Source: Acidobacteriota bacterium
Lineage (GTDB): Bacteria > Acidobacteriota > Terriglobia > 2-12-FULL-54-10
Direction of reading: 5' to 3'
Assembly (NCBI GenBank): GCA_009691245.1
Contig: SHUM01000015.1
Location: forward strand, 1-62,177
DNA: 62,177 bases
Shown: in pieces, positions 23,743 to 32,890 of the stretch
Numbering within the stretch: position 1 is the stretch's first letter
Layout of the letters: each line of letters begins with the position of its first letter
The notes under the pieces: model-generated
The model's input: only the letters and a program-made list of their open reading frames with translations
The model's database searches: none
What the model was told of the DNA's origin: nothing
Translations under genes and position numbers: made by a program

Positions 23743-24885
23743 TCATTTCATCGCTACGATGTCGGCGCGGTTGGTGAAAGCGATGTAGTCGGCGAGCTTC
23801 TTCTTGGCGGCGCCAGAGTCAATCGTCTGCGCGGCCAGCGCGATGCCTGCATTGATGTCCGGCGCGCGGCCCGCCACGGCCAGCGCGGCTCCGGCGTTCA
23901 GCAGCACGATGTCTCGCTTGGGGCCTTTCTCGCCATCGAGCCCAGGATTCAAAATGGCGTGGATGATGGCCACGTTCTCGCCGATCTCGCCGCCGAGCAG
24001 GTCGCTCATCTTGGTGCGCGCGATGCCGTAGTCCTCGGGCTTGAGCCGCCACTCCTTCACTTCCTTGCCGTTGACTTCGCCGATCTGCGTCTCGGCGGTG
24101 GTGGTGATCTCGTCGAGGCCATCGAGGCCATGCACCACAAACGCACGGCGCGTGCCCAGCTCGGCCAGCACGCGGGCGTGCATTCCGGTCATGCGCGGCT
24201 CGTATACTCCGCTCAGTTGCGACGCTGCGCCCGCCGGGTTGCACAGCGGCCCCAGCATGTTGAACACGGTGCGAATCTTGATGTCGCGGCGCACCGGCTG
24301 CGCGTACTTCCACGCCGCGTGCAGCGACGGCGCGATCAGGAACGAGATGCCCACTTCGTCAATCGCGGCCGACATCGCGGCGGGCGAGAGGCCAACATTA
24401 ATGCCGATTGCTTCGATTACATCAACGCTCCCGCATTTTGACGAGATTGACCGGTTCGAGTGCTTGGCAATGCGCACGCCCGCGGCGGCCACCACGAAGG
24501 CCACCACGGTCGAAATGTTGAACGTACCGCTGACATCGCCGCCAGTGCCGCAGGTGTCCAGCATGTCGTTGTTCCAAGGCTCGGCGAGCGACTCGCGTCC
24601 TGTGTCCGACATATCCTGGGTGACCTTCACGTGTGCCCGTACCGGCGCGGCGTGGGCGCGGACAGCCTGCACGAAGCCGATCAGCTCCTCGGTCACTTCG
24701 CCCTTCATGCGCAGCGCGGTTACGAACATGGCAATCTGCATGCCGCTGGCCTTGCCGGCGAAAATTTCTTCCATGATGTCGCGCGCCTGCTCGCGCGTCA
24801 GATCCTTCCGCGCAAACAGGGTGGGCATAGCCTCAAAGAGGCGGTCCGGATTAAGCGCCGGCGGCGTGGGTGTAGTTGTGCTCAT
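23743..24885 (-). CDS. trpD: Anthranilate phosphoribosyltransferase
   Basis: 380 residues, somewhat longer than the common approximately 340. Catalyses transfer of phosphoribosyl from PRPP to anthranilate, the second step of tryptophan synthesis. Motifs: DTCGTGGDVSGTFNIST for PRPP/metal binding, KHSNRSISSKCGSVDVIEAI (the usual KHGNRAxSS is altered to KHSNRSISS), and FNMLGPLCNPAGA. No other trp gene is present in the window, so the pathway genes are scattered. The changed HSNRS may affect anthranilate binding but the rest is intact. Confidence 0.92.
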   Translation of the reverse strand: MSTTTPTPPALNPDRLFEAMPTLFARKDLTREQARDIMEEIFAGKASGMQIAMFVTALRMKGEVTEELIGFVQAVRAHAAPVRAHVKVTQDMSDTGRESLAEPWNNDMLDTCGTGGDVSGTFNISTVVAFVVAAAGVRIAKHSNRSISSKCGSVDVIEAIGINVGLSPAAMSAAIDEVGISFLIAPSLHAAWKYAQPVRRDIKIRTVFNMLGPLCNPAGAASQLSGVYEPRMTGMHARVLAELGTRRAFVVHGLDGLDEITTTAETQIGEVNGKEVKEWRLKPEDYGIARTKMSDLLGGEIGENVAIIHAILNPGLDGEKGPKRDIVLLNAGAALAVAGRAPDINAGIALAAQTIDSGAAKKKLADYIAFTNRADIVAMK

Positions 24886-24936
24886 GCGGTTGAGGTCAAT
24901 TCCATACTCAATCCTATGGTTGGTAACAAGCTATTT

Positions 24937-25191
24937 TTAAATCGCAACCACGACACGCTGAAACCAGATAATGAGAAATACCAGGCCAATTATTCCCATG
25001 TACCTGAGGTAAGTTGGATACCAGGGTTTCAGAACCATACTTGCGAATGGCCATTTTTGAAGGATTCTACCGCTTCTTAGAAATTTCTTTCGGTAGTAGG
25101 CTGCTACCCTTTCCGGCCTGAAGGCGCACAGTGCAAGAATCGCGGCCATGAGGATTGTACCGACAAGCAAGAAAAGCATTGGTGGATTCAT
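24937..25191 (-). CDS. Small two-helix membrane protein
   Basis: 84 residues with an N-terminal membrane helix (MLFLLVGTILMAAILALC) and a C-terminal one (YMGIIGLVFLIIWFQRVVV), separated by a basic loop containing RPERVAAYYRKKF. It is AT-richer than neighbours. No family is recognised. It lies alone between trpD and the sucC repeat region. Confidence 0.5.
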   Translation of the reverse strand: MNPPMLFLLVGTILMAAILALCAFRPERVAAYYRKKFLRSGRILQKWPFASMVLKPWYPTYLRYMGIIGLVFLIIWFQRVVVAI

Positions 25192-25388
25192 TCATGCCGC
25201 TCATTCTCCCCTCGGTCCTCGCTTTCCCAAAGGGCAACATTAACTTGAAACTTCCTACAATCTGAATCCGCAGGCAGGTTGCAAAGTACGCAGCCTTTCT
25301 CTTAAACTAGAATACTTTGCGAGTTGCATCAGACGGCGCTATGTCGCCGCGCCGCAAAGTCCATTCTAACGATAGCACGCCTGTTGGG

Positions 25389-25480
25389 GGAAGGAAGCAT
25401 AGGAGGCAGAGGAAGCATAAGACGCATAGGACAAGATTTTTCCTCTGCGTCTTTTGCCTCCTGTGCGTCCTCTGCCTCGG
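25389..25480. repeat. Repeat family C (GCAGAGGA type), copy 1
   Basis: The left half is GGAAGCATAGGAGGCAGAGG-like and the right half is CCTCTGCGTC...CCTCTGCCTC-like, giving an imperfect inverted repeat just before the sucC start. Related copies are at 27674-27770, 39438-39562, 49364-49459, 50032-50060, and partly 56876-56925. Confidence 0.7.
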
Positions 25481-25491
25481 AGTTCAAAACT

Positions 25492-26649
25492 ATGAAGATA
25501 CACGAGTACCAGGGCAAGGCGATTTTTCGCAAGTATAACGTGCCGGTGCCGGACGGTGAGATCACCGACACGCCCGAGGGCGCTGAGGCCATTGCCCGCA
25601 AGATGGGCAAGCCGGTTGTGGTGAAGGCGCAGATTCACGCCGGCGGGCGCGGCAAGGCGGGCGGCGTGAAGATTGCCAAGACGCCGGAAGAGGCCAAGGC
25701 CCACGCGGCGACCATTCTCGGCAAGAAGCTGGTTACCATTCAGACCAGTCCCGAGGGACAGATGGTCCGCACGCTGCTGGTGGAAGAGACGCTGCCCATC
25801 GCGCGCGAACTCTACCTCGGCATCGTGATGGACCGCGCCTCGTCCGGCGTGGTGTTCATGGTGAGCACCGAGGGCGGCGTGGAGATTGAGAAGGTGGCTC
25901 ACGAGACGCCGGAGAAGATTGTGAAGGAGCATGTCGTCCCTGGGCTGGGGTTGCAGGCTTATCAGGCGCGCAAGCTGGCTTTCGCGCTGGGCCTTTCCGC
26001 CGAGATGATTCCGCAGGCCACCGAGTTCATGATGTCGCTCTACCGCTGCTTCGAGGCCACGGACGCTTCGCTCGCCGAGATCAATCCCTTGGTGGTTACC
26101 TCCGATGGCCGTCTGATCGCGCTTGACGCCAAAATCAATTTCGACGACAACGCGCTGTTCCGCCACCCCGACATCCGCGAGATGCGCGACCTGCATGAGG
26201 AAGAGCCGCTCGAGGTGGAGGCCAGCAAGTATGCGCTGAACTACATCAAGCTCGACGGCACGGTCGGCTGCATGGTCAACGGCGCGGGCCTGGCCATGGG
26301 CACCATGGACATCATTCAATACGCGGGCGGCAGCCCGGCGAACTTCCTGGATGTCGGCGGCGGCGCGTCAGCGGAACAGGTGAAGCACGCCTTCGAGATT
26401 CTGCTCTCCGACAAAAACGTGAAGGCCGTCTTGATCAACATCTTCGGCGGCATCATGCGCTGCGACATTGTGGCCACCGGCGTAATCCAGGCGTCGAAGG
26501 AATTGGGCGTGAAGATTCCCGTGGTGGTGCGTCTCGAAGGAACCAACGTCGAACAAGGCCAGAAACTTCTGCGGGAGTCGGGCCTAAACTTTACAGTAGC
26601 CAATGGCATGAAGGACGCGGCGGAGAAGGTAGTGGCGCTGGCGAAGTAA
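25492..26649 (+). CDS. sucC: Succinyl-CoA synthetase beta subunit
   Basis: 385 residues starting [20 protein letters not shown], the family start; the open frame upstream runs through a repeat and is not used. The ATP-grasp domain shows [18 protein letters not shown], and the C-terminal part shows [24 protein letters not shown] and [11 protein letters not shown]. With SucD it converts succinyl-CoA and ADP or GDP to succinate and NTP in the citric acid cycle. sucD follows after 127 bases that hold a family B hairpin. Confidence 0.97.
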   Translation: MKIHEYQGKAIFRKYNVPVPDGEITDTPEGAEAIARKMGKPVVVKAQIHAGGRGKAGGVKIAKTPEEAKAHAATILGKKLVTIQTSPEGQMVRTLLVEETLPIARELYLGIVMDRASSGVVFMVSTEGGVEIEKVAHETPEKIVKEHVVPGLGLQAYQARKLAFALGLSAEMIPQATEFMMSLYRCFEATDASLAEINPLVVTSDGRLIALDAKINFDDNALFRHPDIREMRDLHEEEPLEVEASKYALNYIKLDGTVGCMVNGAGLAMGTMDIIQYAGGSPANFLDVGGGASAEQVKHAFEILLSDKNVKAVLINIFGGIMRCDIVATGVIQASKELGVKIPVVVRLEGTNVEQGQKLLRESGLNFTVANGMKDAAEKVVALAK

Positions 26650-26661
26650 GCCTCTCCTGAT

Positions 26662-26742
26662 TGTCATTCCGAGCGCAGCGAGGAATCTGCTGTGCTGGAA
26701 TGACGGAGAAACAGCAGATTCCTCGCTGCGCTTGGAATGACA
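26662..26742. repeat. Hairpin repeat family B, copy 3, inside the sucCD operon
   Basis: TGTCATTCCGAGCG and a complementary end CGCTTGGAATGACA enclose an 81-base element between sucC and sucD. It occupies most of the intergenic space, so the sucCD mRNA would carry this stem-loop between its two cistrons. Confidence 0.85.
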
Positions 26743-26776
26743 GCGAGACAGACATTGTGGATTGGGGAAATAGATC

Positions 26777-27664
26777 ATGAGCATTCTGGTTGATGAGAAG
26801 ACGCGCGTAATCGTTCAGGGCCTCGGCCGCGAAGGAACGTTTCATGCCACGCAGTGCCTGAACTACGGCACGCAGGTGGTGGGTGGAGTGAAGCCCGGCA
26901 AGGGCGGCACGACGCAGGAAGTTGGCGACAAGAAGTTGCCCGTGTTCAATACGGTCGAGCAGGCGAAGAAGGAATTGAATGCGCGCGTGTCGCTGATCTT
27001 CGTGCCGCCGGCGGGCGCCGCCGACGCCATCATGGAGGCCGCCGCGGCGGACATCCCGCTGATCGTCTGCATCACCGAGGGTATTCCGGTGTTCGACATG
27101 GTGAAGGCCTGGGCGTATCTGAAGACGACGCGCTCGCGGCTAATTGGGCCGAACTGTCCCGGCATCATCTCGCCGGGCAAGTGCAAGATCGGCATTATGC
27201 CCGCGCACATCCACAAGCCGGGCCGGGTCGGCGTGGTCTCGCGCAGCGGAACGCTGACGTATGAAGCGGTCGGCCAGCTCACCGCGCTGGGCATCGGGCA
27301 GTCGAGCTGCATCGGCATTGGCGGCGATCCCATTATCGGGACGACGCACAAGGACGCCATCGAGATGTTCAACGCCGACCCCAACACCGACGCCATCGTC
27401 ATGATCGGCGAGATCGGCGGCACGGCCGAGGAAGAGGCCGCGGCCTACATCAAGGAATTTGTGACGAAGCCTGTAGTTGGATTCATCGCCGGACAGACCG
27501 CGCCTCCCGGCCGCCGCATGGGCCACGCCGGCGCCATCATCAGCGGCGGCAAAGGCACGGCGGCGGAGAAGATGTCGGTCATGCGCGACGCGGGAATCAC
27601 CGTGGTCGATAGCCCCGCGCAGATCGGCCAGGCCGTAGCGGATTGTTTGGGCGTGAAGAAGTAA
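26777..27664 (+). CDS. sucD: Succinyl-CoA synthetase alpha subunit
   Basis: 295 residues. CoA-binding domain near the N-terminus ([31 protein letters not shown]). [30 protein letters not shown], and the phospho-histidine site [14 protein letters not shown] are intact. It pairs with SucC in the citric acid cycle. ATG at 26777; the gene is followed by repeat C copy 2 and ndk. Confidence 0.97.
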   Translation: MSILVDEKTRVIVQGLGREGTFHATQCLNYGTQVVGGVKPGKGGTTQEVGDKKLPVFNTVEQAKKELNARVSLIFVPPAGAADAIMEAAAADIPLIVCITEGIPVFDMVKAWAYLKTTRSRLIGPNCPGIISPGKCKIGIMPAHIHKPGRVGVVSRSGTLTYEAVGQLTALGIGQSSCIGIGGDPIIGTTHKDAIEMFNADPNTDAIVMIGEIGGTAEEEAAAYIKEFVTKPVVGFIAGQTAPPGRRMGHAGAIISGGKGTAAEKMSVMRDAGITVVDSPAQIGQAVADCLGVKK

Positions 27665-27673
27665 ATCTGAAAC

Positions 27674-27770
27674 TAAGGAAGCAGAGGAAGCAGAGGAACG
27701 GAAATCGATATTTGGCATCGGATGTGCACCAATGTTTTGCTTCCTTTGCATCCTATGCCTCCTCTGCTTC
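27674..27770. repeat. Repeat family C, copy 2
   Basis: AAGGAAGCAGAGGAAGCAGAGG-type left half and TTGCTTCC...CCTCCTCTGCTTC-type right half form an imperfect inverted repeat between sucD and ndk. Confidence 0.7.
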
Positions 27771-27839
27771 AACCAATCGGGCGAAATCTCAACTGTGCAA
27801 CTGAGCATTAGCCCATCAGAAAAGTTTGGAGGAAACAGC

Positions 27840-28262
27840 TTGGCAGCAATGAGAACACTTGCGATTATCAAACCGGATGGCGTGCGTCAGAATAATATCG
27901 GCGACATCATCAAGATGTTTGAAGAAAACAAATTCAAGATTGTCGGCATGAAGATGCTGCATCTATCGAAGAAGCAGGCCGAAGGTTTTTACGCGGTGCA
28001 TAGCGCGCGGCCGTTCTTCGACAGCCTTACCACTTTTATGAGTTCCGGGCCGGTGGTGGTGATGGTGCTCGAAGGCGACGACGCCATCGCGCGTCTGCGC
28101 ACGGTGATGGGCGCGACCAATCCCGCCAACGCCGCCGAGGGCACCATCCGCAAGCGCTTTGCCACGACCATCGAGTACAACGTGATCCACGGCTCGGATG
28201 CGCCGGAGACGGCGGCGGTCGAGATCGCGTATTACTTCAACCAGCTTGTGCTGGTTGGCTAG
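27840..28262 (+). CDS. ndk: Nucleoside diphosphate kinase
   Basis: 140 residues. It begins [13 protein letters not shown] and carries the family signature with active-site His in [27 protein letters not shown] is also typical. It transfers the terminal phosphate between nucleotides. The start is assigned to TTG 27840, seven bases after GGAGG; ATG 27849 is in frame but 16 bases from that site. Position after sucCD is a common neighbourhood. Confidence 0.95.
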   Translation: MAAMRTLAIIKPDGVRQNNIGDIIKMFEENKFKIVGMKMLHLSKKQAEGFYAVHSARPFFDSLTTFMSSGPVVVMVLEGDDAIARLRTVMGATNPANAAEGTIRKRFATTIEYNVIHGSDAPETAAVEIAYYFNQLVLVG

Positions 28263-28281
28263 CGTATCCTCGTAATTGAAT

Positions 28282-28397
28282 GAAAGCGATTACGCATTGG
28301 TAGCCACGGTCGGCGTTTTTCTGGCCGTGGGTTTTCCAAGTGAGACACAAACCCCACGGCGAGAAAAGCGCTCACCGTGGCTACCACTAGCGCTTTC
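28282..28397. repeat. Hairpin repeat family A, copy 2
   Basis: GGTAGCCACGGT (28299-28310) and ACCGTGGCTACC (28374-28385) are perfect arms, extended by GAAAGCG (28283-28289) and CGCTTTC (28391-28397). The interior has GGCCGTGG...CCACGGC as in the copy at 5521-5614. It ends 16 bases before the xseA start. Confidence 0.8.
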
Positions 28398-28413
28398 GCC
28401 AGAGCCTCGCTCC

Positions 28414-29793
28414 ATGGAACCCAGTCAATTCCAACTCAGCTTCGCGGCGCCCGAGCGGCGCATCTTCAAGGTCAGCGAGCTGAGCAAGCGCGTGCGCGAG
28501 CGGCTGGAGACGGAGTTCGCCGACATCTGGGTCGAGGGCGAAATCTCCAACTACCGCCCCGCGCCCTCGGGGCACCTCTATTTCACATTGAAAGATGAAT
28601 CGGCGCAGTTGCGCTGCGTCTGCTTCAAGACCAGCGCGCGCCTGCTGAAGTTCCGTCCCGAGGACGGCTTGCAGGTCACCGCGCGCGGGCGCATCAGCGT
28701 GTATGAGGCGCGCGGCGAGTATCAGCTTTACGTCGAGTTGCTGGAGCCGCGCGGCGTGGGCGCGCTGCAATTGGCCTTCGAGCAATTGAAAAAGCAGCTC
28801 GCGTTCGAGGGCCTGTTCGCGGTGGAGCGCAAGAAGCCGTTGCCGCGTTTTCCACGCCGGATCGGCATCATTACTTCGCCGCGCGGCGCGGTGGTGCAGG
28901 ACATGATCCGCATCCTCGAGAGGCGGCACAAGAATCTGCATCTGCTGGTCTATCCCGTGCGCGTGCAGGGCGAGGGCGCGGCGGAGGAGATCATCAATGG
29001 CCTGCGCCACTTTCACACGGCGCCGCCCAAGGGCACGGCTGTCGATGTGATCATCATCGCGCGCGGCGGCGGGTCGCTCGAAGACCTGTGGGCATTCAAC
29101 GAAGAGAAGCTCGCGCGCGCGATCTCCAAATGCACCATTCCCATCATCTCGGCAGTGGGCCACGAGACGGATTTCACCATCGCCGACTTTGTCGCCGACC
29201 TGCGCGCGCCCACGCCCTCGGCGGCGGCGGAGCTGGTCATCGAGACCGCGGAGCAGATCGAGCAGCGTCTTGCCGCGTATGAGTCCAACATGCGCCGAGC
29301 CATCCAGTTTCAACTGTTGCAGCGCCGTCAGGAATTGACCGAGTGGATGGCAGGCCGCGGATTCCAGACGCTGCGCGCCGTGGTGGAGCAAGCCGCGCAG
29401 CGGGCTGACGAGGCCACCGCGCAACTGACCGAGGCCGCGCTGCTGGCGCTACGCAACGCCCGGCGGCGCTGGGAGCGCCATGATGCCGTGCTCCAGCACA
29501 TGGACCTGCGCGGTCGGCAACAGCGCGCGCGGCTGCAACTCGGACAGTTATCCGGCGAGATGGGCCAGCACATGCGCATGCTGTTGGGTGCGCGGCGTCG
29601 CTCGCTCGGACCTCTGCTCGCCCAACTGGATTCACTGAGCCCGCGTCGTATTTTGGAACGCGGCTACGCGATTGCCTTCGATGCGAATGGGAAAATTCTG
29701 AAGGATGCCGCGCAGTCCGGCGAGGGCCAGCCCATCACCGTGCAGTTAGCGCGCGGGCGGCTGGCGGTGAACGTCAACAAGATAATTCCGTGA
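28414..29793 (+). CDS. xseA: Exodeoxyribonuclease VII large subunit
   Basis: 459 residues. It has the N-terminal OB fold (FKVSELSKRVRERLETEFAD, VEGEISNYRPAPSGHLYFTL) and the catalytic domain with RIGIITSPRGAVVQDM, IARGGGSLEDLWAFN and SAVGHETDFTIADFVAD. A coiled-coil region follows. ExoVII degrades single-stranded DNA in repair. The start is ATG 28414, after hairpin A copy 2; the earlier in-frame start would read through the repeat. No xseB gene for the small subunit follows here. Confidence 0.95.
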   Translation: MEPSQFQLSFAAPERRIFKVSELSKRVRERLETEFADIWVEGEISNYRPAPSGHLYFTLKDESAQLRCVCFKTSARLLKFRPEDGLQVTARGRISVYEARGEYQLYVELLEPRGVGALQLAFEQLKKQLAFEGLFAVERKKPLPRFPRRIGIITSPRGAVVQDMIRILERRHKNLHLLVYPVRVQGEGAAEEIINGLRHFHTAPPKGTAVDVIIIARGGGSLEDLWAFNEEKLARAISKCTIPIISAVGHETDFTIADFVADLRAPTPSAAAELVIETAEQIEQRLAAYESNMRRAIQFQLLQRRQELTEWMAGRGFQTLRAVVEQAAQRADEATAQLTEAALLALRNARRRWERHDAVLQHMDLRGRQQRARLQLGQLSGEMGQHMRMLLGARRRSLGPLLAQLDSLSPRRILERGYAIAFDANGKILKDAAQSGEGQPITVQLARGRLAVNVNKIIP

Positions 29794-29811
29794 CAGTGGG
29801 TTGGTGTTCCC

Positions 29812-30033
29812 TTACAATGCTCCGAGGAAATTTTCGATGGTGAGTCCGGCTTTGGCGATGAGGCTGCGCAGCGTTCCCCTCGCAACCGTTGCATGTTAAG
29901 GAATCGAGAGCGTGGCGATACTTCCCTGCCTGGTCATGATCACGTGACTGCCGCGTTGCCGCGCGACCTACCACCCAAACTGATGGAACACGCGAACCAC
30001 TTCCTGTGGCGTCAAGATGGGAACCGGCGGCAT
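29812..30033 (-). pseudogene. hicA: hicA toxin remnant with two in-frame stops
   Basis: Read on the minus strand from ATG 30033, the frame gives MPPVPILTPQEVVRVFHQFG-W, then TAG (29968-29970), VARQRGSHVIMTRQGSIATL-SIP, then TAA (29896-29898), HATVARGTLRSLIAKAGLT and IENFL to the natural TAA at 29812. All parts are in a single frame and match the HicA mRNA-interferase fold, including the RGSH catalytic His. The two nonsense codons break a toxin of about 73 codons. The start overlaps the hicB stop (TGATG), as in an intact operon. Confidence 0.8.
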
Positions 30034-30239
30034 CAGACCGCGACTTCCACTTCCCGCACGGCCACCGTCAGCGGCAGGCCACTTTCGGCGCGAACCTCCA
30101 GACAGTCTTTGATGGCCTCACGGATGTTGCTCTCCGCCTCCGCTTCCGTCTCTCCCTGGCTCACGCAGCCGGGTATCGACGGGCATTCAGCGACAAACAT
30201 CCCGTCTTCGTCTCTGGTAATGGCAACCAAGAACGTCAT
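30033..30239 (-). CDS. hicB: HicB family antitoxin
   Basis: 68 residues: MTFLVAITRDEDGMFVAECP, SIPGCVSQGETEAEAESNIREA, then a C-terminal strand. This is the partial RNase-H-fold domain of HicB antitoxins, without a DNA-binding tail. It should bind and inhibit HicA, but the adjacent hicA carries two premature stops. It is therefore an antitoxin without a working local toxin, or an orphan under other selection. Confidence 0.85.
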   Translation of the reverse strand: MTFLVAITRDEDGMFVAECPSIPGCVSQGETEAEAESNIREAIKDCLEVRAESGLPLTVAVREVEVAV

Positions 30240-30343
30240 AGCTCAAGCCTCCAAAGATCTGAAATTTCCTGCATTCTCATTCTATCCCCGTTCCCTGTTG
30301 AGATCCTTCTCAATAGCACGGGTGGCGGCTCCCACGTCGGCAG

Positions 30344-31480
30344 CTACTTGGCGGCAGCGGTTTTCTGCTTGAGCGTCTGCGTGATCTGATCGATGAGGGT
30401 TTGACTCTCGCGGTCCAGGTCGGCTGACGTGCCTTGCGATGTAGCCACCTGACGGAGATGTTGGAGCGCGGCTTCGAGGTTGCCGGTCTGGCGGTAGAGA
30501 TCGCCCAGCTCGAAGTGAATGCGCGCGGCGGGCGCGCGGTCGAAGCCCGGCGCGGCGTCGCTGATGCGCTCGAGCACCTGTTCGTAGTGCAGGATGGCTT
30601 GCGGCAACTCGCCTTGGCCGCGATGCAGGGAAGCAATCTCCAGCGGGAAAATGTAGTTGCGCGGGAAGGCCGCGCCCAGAGCCTCCATGGCGCGTCGCGC
30701 GTCGGCGTGGCGCTTCTCGCGACGGTACATTACGGTGAGCAGAATGCGCGCGTCGTGCCGCGCGCTGTCGCCCGACTCGACCACCTTCTCCACCTTCTGA
30801 ATGCCGCGCTGCTTGTCGCCAGTCATGCCCACAAAAAAGAAAAGTACTTTCGCGGCGCGTGGCAGGCTGCCCAGCAAAAAATCGTAGAGGCCGGGGACCA
30901 GATAGCCATCGAAGTAGCGCGGGGTCGAGCGAATGAGACGGTTATGAAAGTCGTTGGCGCGGCGCGCGCTGCCGAGCGAATCGAGCAGGGCGCGATCGAT
31001 CAAGCCTTGATAAGTGGCGCGCGCCGCGTAGGCCACGCCGCAGGAGTAGAGCGCGGCCTCGTCGTTCTTCACCTTCTTCAGCCGCAGCTCGCAGAGCTGA
31101 ACCGCCTCGTCGTTCGACTGATGGAAGCGGTTGGCCAGCGCCGCGTCCGGAGTGATTTTCCTGGTGCGGAAGAAACGGTTCGACGCGCCGAATAAGTCGC
31201 CCTGCAAAGCGCCAGCGCGATACAGGAGTTCATAGAAATAGGACATGGCCACATGGTTGTGCCACGCGGCGTTCTGCGGATCGGCATCGCGCAGTTGCTC
31301 AAACAGCGGGATGGCCTGGCTATATTCGAGACTATAGAAATGGTCGAGCGCCTCGACGCGCAGCGCGGAGGTTTCCTCTGGCGTCAACGCCGCGGCGGGA
31401 GCGGGGACGAGCAGCGCGGAGAAAAGGAATCCCGCGAGAATTGTTGGGAGAAGAGCCGCGCGGCGCGGAGTTGAACCCAA
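30344..31480 (-). CDS. Exported TPR protein
   Basis: About 378 residues from TTG 31480, chosen because CAGGGAGAG stands five bases before it. A signal peptide follows (PTILAGFLFSALLVPAPAAA). The mature protein is helical with TPR units, including YSQAIPLFEQLRDADPQN at the start and ILHYEQVLERI and DLYRQTGNLEAALQHLRQ near the end. It is likely periplasmic or secreted. No enzymatic motif was seen. It is transcribed away from the HIT gene hairpin. Confidence 0.75.
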   Translation of the reverse strand: MGSTPRRAALLPTILAGFLFSALLVPAPAAALTPEETSALRVEALDHFYSLEYSQAIPLFEQLRDADPQNAAWHNHVAMSYFYELLYRAGALQGDLFGASNRFFRTRKITPDAALANRFHQSNDEAVQLCELRLKKVKNDEAALYSCGVAYAARATYQGLIDRALLDSLGSARRANDFHNRLIRSTPRYFDGYLVPGLYDFLLGSLPRAAKVLFFFVGMTGDKQRGIQKVEKVVESGDSARHDARILLTVMYRREKRHADARRAMEALGAAFPRNYIFPLEIASLHRGQGELPQAILHYEQVLERISDAAPGFDRAPAARIHFELGDLYRQTGNLEAALQHLRQVATSQGTSADLDRESQTLIDQITQTLKQKTAAAK

Positions 31481-31571
31481 GAATCTCTCCCTGAAAGTGA
31501 CTCGTCCTGCGCAGTGATATGGCACGTCCCATGATACGACAGTCGATCTAGCCCATTTTTACAATTAATGT

Positions 31572-31660
31572 ATCAGAGCCCCGACCGTCAGGGAGGGGGC
31601 ACGTTGGCCGGTTACCACAGACCGTTGCACGTGCCCCTCCCTGGCGGTCGGGGCTCTGAT
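31572..31660. repeat. Large GC-rich hairpin repeat
   Basis: ATCAGAGCCCCGACCG (31572-31587) pairs with CGGTCGGGGCTCTGAT (31645-31660), and the inner GGGAGGGG/CCCCTCCC and GCACGT/ACGTGC also pair. It fills the gap between the TPR and HIT genes. It looks like another dispersed element, though no second copy with the same sequence was found here. Confidence 0.75.
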
Positions 31661-31686
31661 TGCTCTGCACCAAAAGTAAAAATGAT

Positions 31687-32055
31687 CTAGCCGGGCGGCC
31701 ATGCCATGCCTCGCCCGCCGAGCAGATGCAGGTGAGCGTGGAAAACGGTTTGCCCGGCATCGCTGCCGGTGTTCATCACTACGCGGTGGCCGCCGGTGAG
31801 ATTCATCTGCGCAGCGAGTTGTGCGGCGACGCGATGCAGATGGCCCAGCACGGTCTCGTCGCTTGACGAAGCTTCGCCCGCCGAGGCGAAATGTTTGCGG
31901 GGGATCAGCAGAATATGCACCGGGGCTTGCGGGTTAAGGTCATGGAAGCCGATGCAGGAGTCGTCTGCGTAGGCGATCTTCGCGGGGATCTGTCCGGCGA
32001 CGATTTTGCAGAACAGGCACGATGGGTTGGCGGAGGCTGGATTGGTTTCAGTCAT
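31687..32055 (-). CDS. HIT family nucleotide hydrolase/transferase (HinT-like)
   Basis: 122 residues. The histidine triad is HAHLHLL near residue 106, and the N-terminal CLFCKIVAGQIPAKIAY is typical of the HinT branch. Such small dimeric enzymes hydrolyse adenosine phosphoramidates. It starts 12 bases after the stop of rlpA on the same strand and may be in one operon with it. Confidence 0.92.
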   Translation of the reverse strand: MTETNPASANPSCLFCKIVAGQIPAKIAYADDSCIGFHDLNPQAPVHILLIPRKHFASAGEASSSDETVLGHLHRVAAQLAAQMNLTGGHRVVMNTGSDAGQTVFHAHLHLLGGRGMAWPPG

Positions 32056-32067
32056 ATTGAATTCTCG

Positions 32068-32775
32068 TCAGTTTCGAACGGGGGAATCCACGCGCACGAT
32101 CAACGCTGGAAAAGTTTCTTCCTTCAGACTGGCGGCCAATTGAGCGGCCTCGGCCAGCGACGGCTTGGGCCCCACGCGCACGCGGTACATCATTCCATTG
32201 TTAGTGCGAACATTTTCAACGTATGCCGCGCCATATCGCACGGTCATGCGGCGCTGCAACTGCTCGGCGGTAGCGGCGTCGCTGAACGCGCCGATCTGCA
32301 CCGCGTAGCGATCGAGTCCCACGGCGGATTTTGTCGATAGTACTTCGATGCTCACCTTCGCCGTGCCGGGACCAATCATGGCAATCTGCTGCGCGGCGGC
32401 CTCCGACAGATCAATAATGCGCCCGCCGACGAACGGCCCTCGATCATTGATGCGTACCTGCACTTCGCGCTGATTGTCCAGATTGCGCACGTTCACCATG
32501 GTATCAAAGGGCAAAGTGCGATGAGCGGCGGTGAGCTTGCGCATGTCATAGACTTCGCCGTTGGCCGCGCGGCGTCCGTGATAGGGATGGCCGTACCAAC
32601 TGGCCATACCCACTTCCGACGTGCCCGGTTTTACCGCGCTGCCGCCGGGGCGCGCGGGAATACTGCGCGGAGCGGAAGCCTGCGTGCGTTTTTTTCCACA
32701 CGCTGAGGTCAGCAGTGCGGTCAGGCAAACGCAGAGTATCCAGTAACGAATGGACCGAGAGTCTGGGCGCGACAT
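32068..32775 (-). CDS. rlpA: RlpA-like septal lipoprotein with SPOR domain
   Basis: 235 residues from ATG 32775 (the upstream open frame is not used). The N-terminus is a lipoprotein signal with lipobox LTSAC. The double-psi beta-barrel RlpA domain follows: GMASWYGHPYHGRRAANGE, MRKLTAAHRTLPFDTMV and VRINDRGPFVGGRIIDLSEAA. The C-terminal approximately 75 residues form a SPOR domain (YAVQIGAFSDAATAEQLQRR), which binds denuded septal peptidoglycan. The family includes lytic transglycosylases acting at daughter-cell separation. Confidence 0.92.
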   Translation of the reverse strand: MSRPDSRSIRYWILCVCLTALLTSACGKKRTQASAPRSIPARPGGSAVKPGTSEVGMASWYGHPYHGRRAANGEVYDMRKLTAAHRTLPFDTMVNVRNLDNQREVQVRINDRGPFVGGRIIDLSEAAAQQIAMIGPGTAKVSIEVLSTKSAVGLDRYAVQIGAFSDAATAEQLQRRMTVRYGAAYVENVRTNNGMMYRVRVGPKPSLAEAAQLAASLKEETFPALIVRVDSPVRN

Positions 32776-32890
32776 AATTACTGCCTCATCCCGATTATAG
32801 AGACACCCGCCCACCGCAGAGGTGCGAAACGGCGAGTCGGTCGCGCCGGGTATATAATTCGTTAATAGGCAAATGAAAGCGTGAGGCGCA

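Noticed and set aside
25366-26319. 317-codon minus-strand frame across sucC
   Set aside because: Antisense of a highly conserved gene, His/Leu-rich without motifs, as expected for a shadow frame.
26584-26845. Small frames with RSEESA and ALGMT-like strings
   Set aside because: They are translations of hairpin repeat B, a common source of false proteins in databases.
28387-29424. 345-codon minus-strand frame across xseA
   Set aside because: Shadow of xseA; composition is typical of antisense frames in GC-rich DNA.
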